Part shown: positions 1 through 4,497 of the stretch, piece by piece
Position numbering within the stretch: position 1 is the stretch's first letter
Layout: each line of letters starts with the position of its first letter
Assembly (NCBI GenBank): GCA_025964055.1
Contig: JAOPZP010000481.1
Location: 1 to 5,250, forward strand
DNA: 5,250 bases
DNA from: Conexibacter sp.
Lineage (GTDB): Bacteria; Actinomycetota; Thermoleophilia; Solirubrobacterales; Solirubrobacteraceae
Reading direction: 5' to 3'
Notes under the pieces: generated by a model
Database searches by the model: none
What the model saw: the letters and a program-made list of their open reading frames with translations, nothing else
Told to the model about the DNA's origin: nothing
Made by a program: the position numbers and the translations under genes

Positions 1-48
1 TTGCGTTGTCAGGGTCCTATGTGTCGCTGGCGCAGGCACGATCGTGGG

Positions 49-1080
49 GTGGACACACATGACCATCTGACTCCGAAGACAACCGACCACTTGCTCGGCA
101 TCGACGCGGCGCTGGCCGAGCTCGCGACGACGCAGGAGGGCGTTGCGGCTCTGTGGCAGATCTGTGAGTTGGGGCTGAGCGCGCGAGCAGCACAGGAGCG
201 CGCGCAGGCCGGTCGCCTGCACCGGCTCTTCCCTGGTGTCTACGCCGTTGGACATCCACGGGTCTCCGTAGACGGCATGCGGCTCGGTGCCGTGCTCTCG
301 TGCGGGAAGGGAGCGGCGCTCGCCCGACGCAGCGCGTCGGTGGCATGGGGGCTGCTGGGCGGCGACGGGCGTCGGTTCGACGTCGTGGCGCCCGGCCGTA
401 GCGGCGGCCGCGTGGGGTGTCCCAAGACGATTGACTTGCGTCGGACGCGCCGGCTTGCGCCCGAAGATGTCACCGAGCTGCGCGGCATCCCGATCACGAC
501 GGTCGGGCGCACCCTGGTCGACCTCGCCGGGTGTGTTGCTTCACGGGTGCTCCAGCGCGCGGTGCACGAAGCGGAGGTAGCCGGATTGCTTGATGTCGAC
601 GCGGTGATCGCGACGATCGAGCGCAACCCCGGACGGCGGGGGACGCGAGCGCTGCGGGCGGCGCTCGGGGTCAGTGCTCCCGATCCTGCCAACAGCGCCA
701 TCGCGGCCGCCTTCCTCGCGCTCTGCGTCGACCACGGCCTTCCAGCTCCGCGCCTCGGCGTGCACGTCGACGGTGGAGATCGGCTCTACGAAGCGGACGC
801 GCTCTTCCCCGCCGAGCGGCTCATCGTCGAGCTCGACGGCCGGCGGGTGCACGCGACGGCAAGGAGCTTCCAGAACGACCGGCGGCGCGACAGCGTTCTC
901 GCCGCGCAGGACTTCCAGACCCTCCGCTACACCTGGCGCCGCCTGCACGACGAACCCGCGTCGGTCGCAGCGGAGCTTCGCCGGGTCCTGTCTCTGCGCC
1001 GGACGGCCGCTGCCGCAACGCTGGGCATCGCGGGTGGGTCCGTATACCGCGGCCACGGCGCGCCGACCGGGCCCAGGTGA
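49..1080 (+). CDS. AbiEi-like winged-helix plus DUF559 (Vsr-like nuclease fold) protein
   Basis: Numbered from the GTG at 49, this is a 343-residue protein. Residues about 22-70 (LATTQEGVAALWQ, then ELGLSARAAQERAQAGRL and GVYAVGHP) match the N-terminal winged helix of AbiEi-type antitoxin-like proteins. The middle carries the family's IPITTVGRTLVDLAG block (147-161). Residues about 225-314 match DUF559, a PD-(D/E)XK fold related to the Vsr endonuclease: YEADALFP (E248, D250), then IVELDGRRVH (E261, D263, H268), then FQNDRRRDSVL and TLRYTWRRL. The acidic residues are present, so DNA cleavage is conceivable, but the substrate is unknown and activity is inference. No AbiEii-type toxin gene lies beside it within the window. 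The start is uncertain: the frame is open to the window edge, TTG 1, ATG 19 and TTG 91 are also in frame, and conserved sequence begins only around residue 20. GC3 is about 79% over codons 61-360, lower than in its neighbours, which suggests transfer or relaxed selection. Confidence 0.8.
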   Translation: MDTHDHLTPKTTDHLLGIDAALAELATTQEGVAALWQICELGLSARAAQERAQAGRLHRLFPGVYAVGHPRVSVDGMRLGAVLSCGKGAALARRSASVAWGLLGGDGRRFDVVAPGRSGGRVGCPKTIDLRRTRRLAPEDVTELRGIPITTVGRTLVDLAGCVASRVLQRAVHEAEVAGLLDVDAVIATIERNPGRRGTRALRAALGVSAPDPANSAIAAAFLALCVDHGLPAPRLGVHVDGGDRLYEADALFPAERLIVELDGRRVHATARSFQNDRRRDSVLAAQDFQTLRYTWRRLHDEPASVAAELRRVLSLRRTAAAATLGIAGGSVYRGHGAPTGPR

Positions 1081-1161
1081 GCGAAGGCTCGCGCTCCTAC
1101 GTCCGGTGGGCCCGTGCAGCGCGGTCGCACCGCGTCAGACAGGCCCACCCCGGCAGAGCGT

Positions 1162-1200
1162 GCGGAGCCGGCGCCATCCGTCCGCCGGGGGCCCCTCCGC
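1162..1200. terminator. Interrupted hairpin between convergent genes, possible terminator
   Basis: In the 123-bp gap between two convergent stop codons, GCGGAG (1162-1167) pairs with CTCCGC (1195-1200), and directly inside it CCGGCG (1168-1173) pairs with CGCCGG (1183-1188). The loop is 9 nt, and there is a 6-nt one-sided bulge (1189-1194). There is no T-tract on either strand. The position suits a bidirectional terminator, but hairpins of this size are common by chance at this GC content. Nothing else is recognisable in 1081-1203. Confidence 0.25.
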
Positions 1201-1203
1201 GCC

Positions 1204-1596
1204 CTACGCCACCGCCGCGTCGGACGACCCGGGGCGTCGGCCCGCGACGCGGATCGCGTCGAAGAGGACGTCCACGTCGACCGCCTTGTCGACCAGGCCG
1301 GAGGCGCCGGCGGCCAGGGCCTCGCGTTCCAGGGCGCTGCCCGGATCGGCGGTGTAGAGCAGGATCGCGGGCGGGACCGGCTCGCTGCGCAGCGCGCGGC
1401 AGAGCTCGATGCCGTCCTCGGACCCGAGGCGGTGGTCGAGGATGACCACGTCGGGTCGCGTTCGTCTGAGCAGGCGCCACATCGCGTCGCCGTCCTCGGC
1501 CGCGCCGACGCAGCGGAAGCCCGGCTCGGAGCGCAGCACAGCCTCGAGACCGGCTCGCAGCACGGGGTGGTCGTCGACGACGAGGACGCGGATCAT
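1204..1596 (-). CDS. Stand-alone response regulator receiver domain (NarL-type, no output domain)
   Basis: This 130-residue protein is a single REC domain. It carries the whole phosphotransfer site: acidic pair D8/D9 in VLVVDDHPVLRAGL, phosphoacceptor D54 in VVILDHRLG, T82 in LLYTADP, and K104 in GLVDKAV. The DDHPVLRAGLEAVL opening is typical of NarL/FixJ-type regulators, but the protein stops about 10 residues after the last REC helix, without the LuxR-type helix-turn-helix. The 120 bp beyond its stop show no helix-turn-helix in any minus frame, so this looks like a genuine receiver-only protein rather than a recent frameshift. It would be phosphorylated by an unlinked histidine kinase; none is in the window. 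ATG 1596 was chosen because it gives the canonical REC N-terminus. However, it has no ribosome binding site, and an in-frame GTG at 1698 directly follows a -10-like box, which would add 34 residues. The gene is transcribed divergently from the M42 peptidase. Confidence 0.85.
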   Translation of the reverse strand: MIRVLVVDDHPVLRAGLEAVLRSEPGFRCVGAAEDGDAMWRLLRRTRPDVVILDHRLGSEDGIELCRALRSEPVPPAILLYTADPGSALEREALAAGASGLVDKAVDVDVLFDAIRVAGRRPGSSDAAVA

Positions 1597-1703
1597 GGGC
1601 AGGCCCGTCCACTGTGACGGGCGGTTCGGGGGCTGTCGATACGGCTCCCCGCACCTCTGCAACGTCGTCGGGGCGGAGAGGTGACGCAGGTTCTGCACGA
1701 ACG

Positions 1704-1709
1704 AGACTA
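1704..1709 (-). promoter_or_regulatory. -10-like box TAGTCT facing the receiver gene
   Basis: On the minus strand TAGTCT fits the actinobacterial TANNNT -10 pattern. It is followed by 5 nt (CGTTC) and then a GTG at 1698-1696 that is in frame with the receiver gene. A transcript starting here would be leaderless if that GTG is used, or would carry a leader of about 100 nt if translation starts at ATG 1596. I see no convincing -35 hexamer at 16-18 nt spacing; that spacer is filled by the 1710-1729 palindrome. Confidence 0.35.
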
Positions 1710-1729
1710 ACCCCGGGACCACCCGGGGT
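1710..1729. promoter_or_regulatory. Perfect 8-bp inverted repeat in the divergent intergenic region, possible operator
   Basis: ACCCCGGG (1710-1717), loop ACCA, then CCCGGGGT (1722-1729): all eight pairs are perfect. It abuts the minus-strand -10-like box at 1704-1709, so it would lie in the -10/-35 spacer of the receiver promoter. It also lies 35 nt upstream of the plus-strand -10-like box of the peptidase. That position suits an operator that could affect both directions. Alternatively it is an RNA hairpin or a chance GC-rich palindrome. The binding protein is unknown. Confidence 0.4.
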
Positions 1730-1764
1730 GCCGCGGTCGCTTCGGGGCCGGGGGCGCTGGGCAG

Positions 1765-1770
1765 TAGCCT
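1765..1770 (+). promoter_or_regulatory. -10-like box TAGCCT for the M42 peptidase
   Basis: TAGCCT matches TANNNT and lies 9 nt upstream of the ATG at 1780. Transcription would then start within about 3 nt of the start codon, giving a leaderless or nearly leaderless mRNA. No Shine-Dalgarno sequence is present; the bases before the ATG are GCCCCCTCC. The -35 region (TTCGGG at 1741-1746, 18-nt spacing) is weak. Confidence 0.45.
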
Positions 1771-1779
1771 GCCCCCTCC

Positions 1780-2835
1780 ATGCCGCTTCCCGACGTCCTG
1801 CGCAGCCTGCTCACCGCGACCGGCCCGTCGGGCTACGAAGGCGCCCCGGCGCGCGCCTTCGCGGAGGCGTGCGCGCCGTTCGCCGACGTCGCGACCGACG
1901 TGATGGGCAGCGTCACCGCCCGCGTGAAGGGCACCGGCGACGGCCCGACCGTGGCGATCATCGGACACATCGACGAGATCGGCCTGATCGTCACCCACAT
2001 CGACGACAAGGGGTTCTTGAGCTTCATCGGCGTCGGCGGCTGGGACCCGGTGATCCTGGTCGGCCAGCGCGTCGAGCTCACCACGCGCGACGGCCTCCTG
2101 CAGGGCGTGGTGGGCAAGAAGCCCATCCACCTGCTCAAGGAGGACGAGCGCAAGCGCGCCGCCGAGATGAAGGACCTGCACATCGACATCGGCGCCAAGG
2201 ACGGCGACGAGGCCAAGACCCTCGTCCGCATCGGCGACGTCGCGGTCATCGCCGGCGACCCCGTCGAGCTGCCCAACGACCGCGTCGTCTCGCGCGCCAT
2301 GGACAACCGCCTGGGGTGCTACGTCGCCTACGAGGCGGCGCGCCTGGTCGCCGAGGCCGGCGGCGCGCTCGGCGACGTCGTCGCCGTCGCCGCCGTGCAG
2401 GAGGAGATCACCTTCGCGGGAGCGCGCACGACCGCCTACGAGCTGCGCCCCGACGTCGCGCTCGTCGTCGACGTCACCCACGCCACCGACGCGCCCGGCA
2501 TCGACGAGCGCGAGAACGGCACGCATCCCTTCGGCTCGGGCCCGGTGATCGAGCGGGGCTCCACGATGCACCCGCACGTCTTCGAGCTGCTGCACGAGGC
2601 GGCCGAGGCGGAGTCGATCCCGTTCACGCTGTCGGCCTCGGCGCGCTTCACCGGCACCGACGCCGACGCCATCCACCTCAGCCGCGGCGGCGTGCCGACC
2701 GGGCTCATCGGCCTGCCGCTGCGCTACATGCACTCGCCGGTGGAGATGGTCCAGCTCGACGACGTCGCCAACGCCGCCCGGCTCGCCGCGGCCTTCGCGC
2801 ACCGGCTGACCGCCGACGTGAGCTTCGCCCGCTAG
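1780..2835 (+). CDS. M42 family zinc aminopeptidase (glutamyl/deblocking aminopeptidase-like)
   Basis: This 351-residue protein has the usual length for M42 peptidases: cytosolic, co-catalytic dinuclear metal enzymes that often form TET dodecamers and remove N-terminal residues from peptides. The metal and catalytic residues can be read in order: H63 and D65 in GHIDEIGL, bridging D175 in SRAMDNRLG, E208 (general base) and E209 (ligand) in VQEEI, D231 in VVDVTHATDAPG, and H318 in RYMHSPVEM. The segment between about 75 and 165 (VGGWDPVILVGQRVEL, then GVVGKKPIHLL) corresponds to the inserted oligomerisation domain. One small difference is VQEEITFAGA where many members read VQEEVGLRGA. There is no signal peptide. 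Homologues have been named endoglucanase M or cellulase; those names are likely misleading here. Residue preference cannot be read from the sequence. The ATG is supported by the conserved GPSGYE block near residue 15 and the -10-like box just upstream. Confidence 0.93.
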   Translation: MPLPDVLRSLLTATGPSGYEGAPARAFAEACAPFADVATDVMGSVTARVKGTGDGPTVAIIGHIDEIGLIVTHIDDKGFLSFIGVGGWDPVILVGQRVELTTRDGLLQGVVGKKPIHLLKEDERKRAAEMKDLHIDIGAKDGDEAKTLVRIGDVAVIAGDPVELPNDRVVSRAMDNRLGCYVAYEAARLVAEAGGALGDVVAVAAVQEEITFAGARTTAYELRPDVALVVDVTHATDAPGIDERENGTHPFGSGPVIERGSTMHPHVFELLHEAAEAESIPFTLSASARFTGTDADAIHLSRGGVPTGLIGLPLRYMHSPVEMVQLDDVANAARLAAAFAHRLTADVSFAR

Positions 2836-2843
2836 CGCGGGCG
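2826..2843 (+). terminator. Hairpin spanning the peptidase stop codon
   Basis: CGCCCGC (2826-2832), loop TAGC, GCGGGCG (2837-2843) form a perfect 7-bp stem with a tetraloop that contains the TAG stop. There is no T-tract after it, so it would have to be a U-less terminator or only an RNA 3'-end stabiliser. A separate promoter for the next gene follows within 40 bp, which fits transcript separation here. Confidence 0.35.
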
Positions 2844-2877
2844 GGTCGCGCCGAAGCCCGGCCGCGGTCCGAGGGGT

Positions 2878-2906
2878 TTGGTTCGCCCTGCGACATGGTC
2901 TACGTT
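2878..2906 (+). promoter_or_regulatory. -35/-10 promoter of the HAD phosphatase, leaderless type
   Basis: TTGGTT (2878-2883), a 17-nt spacer and TACGTT (2901-2906) give a housekeeping-sigma-type promoter. The -10 box ends 7 nt before GTG 2914, so transcription should start at or next to the start codon. This is the best-formed promoter in the window and the main reason for choosing GTG 2914 over the in-frame TTG at 2878, which coincides with the -35 box. Confidence 0.6.
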
Positions 2907-2913
2907 CTCATTC

Positions 2914-3606
2914 GTGCTCCTGCTCTTCGACATCGACGGCACGCTGCTGCTCAAGGCCTCGCGGGAGCACGCCGAGGCGCTGTACGCGGCTCTGCGCCGG
3001 GTGCACGGCATCGAGATCCCGGCCGGCCGGGTCGAGGCGGCGGGGCGCACGGACCTGGCGATCGCGCGCACGATCCTGACGCGCGCAGGCGTCTCGGCCG
3101 AGCGGATCGACGACCGCGCCGGCGACGTGCGTGCCGCGACGGCCCTCGAGTACGCCAAGCGCTGCCCGGCCGACTTCTCCGACCACCTCGCGCCGCTGGT
3201 GCCGAAGGTCCTGGACGCGCTCGCCGCGCGCGACGGCTGCCGGCTGGCGCTCGTGACCGGGAACCTCGAGCCGGTCGCGCGGCTGAAGGTCGATCGCGCC
3301 GGCATCGGGCACCACTTCGCCAAGGGCCAGGGGGCATACGGCTCAGACAACGAGGATCGCACCCAGCTGCCGTCCCTCGCGCGCGCCCGTGCGGGCGTCG
3401 GGGGAGCGCCCTACCCGCGCGCCGAGACGGTCGTCATCGGCGACACGCCCCGCGACATCGCCTGCGCGCACGCCGACGGCGTCGCGGTCATCGCCGTCGC
3501 CACCGGCCCGTTCCGCGCCGCCGAGCTGCAGCGCGCCGACGCGGTCTGCGCCCACATGGGCGAGCTGCCCGCCGCGCTCGACGCGCTCGGCGTCGCGACC
3601 CGCTAG
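2914..3606 (+). CDS. HAD family hydrolase (phosphoglycolate phosphatase-like)
   Basis: This 230-residue protein has all four HAD motifs. Motif I is LFDIDGTLL with nucleophile D6 and acid/base D8. Motif II is ALVTGN with T115. Motif III is K125 in ARLKVDRAGI. Motif IV is VVIGDTPRDI with D177 and D181, which bind Mg2+. Residues about 15-90 are helical and form a small C1 cap as in phosphoglycolate phosphatase-like enzymes. The GQGAYGSDNEDRTQL segment (138-152) resembles a subgroup usually annotated simply as HAD hydrolase. The expected reaction is hydrolysis of a small cytosolic phosphomonoester; the substrate cannot be read from the sequence, so no gene symbol is given. The start is GTG 2914, directly before the core beta strand and 7 nt after a -10 box; starting at 2878 would add an unconserved tail. 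It lies 78 bp after the peptidase, probably transcribed separately. Its stop overlaps the stop of the convergent DsbA-like gene. Confidence 0.9.
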   Translation: MLLLFDIDGTLLLKASREHAEALYAALRRVHGIEIPAGRVEAAGRTDLAIARTILTRAGVSAERIDDRAGDVRAATALEYAKRCPADFSDHLAPLVPKVLDALAARDGCRLALVTGNLEPVARLKVDRAGIGHHFAKGQGAYGSDNEDRTQLPSLARARAGVGGAPYPRAETVVIGDTPRDIACAHADGVAVIAVATGPFRAAELQRADAVCAHMGELPAALDALGVATR

Positions 3607-3611
3607 TCGCG
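3594..3611. terminator. Hairpin centred on the shared convergent stop codons
   Basis: CGCGAC (3594-3599) and GTCGCG (3606-3611) are a perfect 6-bp inverted repeat around a 6-nt loop (CCGCTA). The repeat surrounds CTAG at 3603-3606, which supplies the TAG stop of both convergent genes. With no spacer between the genes, this is the natural place for a bidirectional terminator. No T-tract is present and the stem is short. Confidence 0.3.
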
Positions 3612-4454
3612 CAGCGCCCAGTAGCCGTCGTCGCCCACCGGGCGCTCCACCGCGACGCGGCCGAGCCGCTCCCGCGCCTGGTCGACCGAGATGCCGCACA
3701 CGACCGCGACCTCCTTGGTCGCCAGCGGCGTGCCGGCCCACTCCAGGACCTCGGTGACGGACTCCGGATCCGGCCGGCGCTCGACGCCGGGCAGGAGGTT
3801 GGCGGTCGCGACGTCGTAGACCGCGAACGGCTGGAAGCCCGGCGCCGACACCTGCACGCCGTCGCCGGCCCTCACCAGCTCGTACGACGGGCAGGTGTAG
3901 CGGCGCCCGCCGGGCCAGTCGGCCAGCCGGTCGTCGAGCACGCGGGCGGCCGGCGACGGCTCGCGGGCGGCGGCCAGGTCCTCGTCCAGCGCCGACTGCA
4001 CGTCGTCGCCCGCGGTCCACTGCGCCAGCGCGGCCGGGTCGATGCCGGCGTCGGTGGCCGCGCCGTCGATCGTCTCCGGGGCGTCGAGCAGCTCGCCGCC
4101 GAAGTGGCGTACGCGCAGCGCGCGCAGCAGCGCGCGCATCTGCCGCGGCGCGTGCAGCCGGGCGGCGACGACCGCGCGGCAGGCCGGCAGCGTCGCGGCC
4201 ATGCGTGGGCGCTGGCGCGTGTCGATCGGCATGCCGTGATCGGTGGCGATCCTCGCGAACGCCCCCGACTGCACCTCGGGCGTGAAGCCCTTGTCCAGCG
4301 CCTCCTGCGGAGACTCCGACAACCCCACCATCCGCACGCGCCAGTCCAGGCGCTCGCCGTAGAACCAGCTGAGCCGCAGCCGGGACGGCTCGGCGCTGAA
4401 GCCGAACGGGCAGCCCGGGTCGGTGAACTCGGTGATCGTGAGGTCGGCGGCCAT
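3603..4454 (-). CDS. DsbA family (FrnE-like) thioredoxin-fold protein with single-cysteine motif
   Basis: This 283-residue protein opens directly with a thioredoxin-fold strand and active-site loop, ITEFTDPGCPFGFSAEP. C15 is in the position of the first cysteine of CxxC, and the second is replaced (CPFG, G18). The all-helical insertion (about 50-175) and the later TCPSYEL and APGFQPFAVYDVATANLLP blocks (187-223) fit the DsbA/FrnE/2-hydroxychromene-2-carboxylate isomerase superfamily. P189 may be the conserved cis-proline. Without a resolving cysteine, a classical dithiol oxidase is unlikely; a monothiol exchange, glutathione- or mycothiol-type or isomerase-like role is possible. Residues about 231-282 (VTEVLEWAGTPLATKEVAVVCGI, ending DDGYWAL) look like a small winged helix. 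There is no signal peptide, so it should be cytosolic. ATG 4454 was chosen over ATG 4484 because conserved sequence begins there and a -10-like box lies 7 nt upstream. It lies 43 bp after ettA on the same strand and may also be read from it. Confidence 0.85.
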   Translation of the reverse strand: MAADLTITEFTDPGCPFGFSAEPSRLRLSWFYGERLDWRVRMVGLSESPQEALDKGFTPEVQSGAFARIATDHGMPIDTRQRPRMAATLPACRAVVAARLHAPRQMRALLRALRVRHFGGELLDAPETIDGAATDAGIDPAALAQWTAGDDVQSALDEDLAAAREPSPAARVLDDRLADWPGGRRYTCPSYELVRAGDGVQVSAPGFQPFAVYDVATANLLPGVERRPDPESVTEVLEWAGTPLATKEVAVVCGISVDQARERLGRVAVERPVGDDGYWALRD

Positions 4455-4461
4455 AGCGGAC

Positions 4462-4467
4462 ACGGTA
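4462..4467 (-). promoter_or_regulatory. -10-like box TACCGT for the DsbA-like gene
   Basis: On the minus strand TACCGT (TANNNT) is followed by 7 nt (GTCCGCT) and then the ATG at 4454, the same spacing as at the HAD gene. There is no Shine-Dalgarno sequence. No good -35 is visible at 16-18 nt (GCTCGG at the 17-nt position). It lies in the 43-bp gap after the ettA stop, so the gene may have its own promoter despite the tandem arrangement. Confidence 0.4.
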
Positions 4468-4497
4468 GGACGTGCCCGCTGCATCCGAGCGGTGGGC

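Noticed and set aside
1..48. TTG at position 1 or ATG at 19 as the start of the first gene
   Set aside because: TTG 1 simply coincides with the window edge. The sequence before about position 100 is basic and unlike the family, and no promoter or ribosome binding site supports these starts. They remain possible because upstream sequence is missing.
541..1056. Minus-strand frame of 171 codons opposite the DUF559 gene
   Set aside because: It is antisense to the recognisable DUF559 core, shows no family motif and has no plausible promoter or ribosome binding site.
1097..1654. A 185-codon minus-strand frame overlapping the receiver
   Set aside because: It is a shifted frame of the receiver gene with an arginine-rich low-complexity translation. 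It does not contain the missing helix-turn-helix output domain.
1699..2802. N-terminal extension of the receiver reading frame across the peptidase gene on the minus strand
   Set aside because: It is antisense to the M42 gene, and its sequence is rich in Asp, Val, Gly, Ala and Arg without a domain. Only the part from 1698 downstream was kept, as an alternative start.
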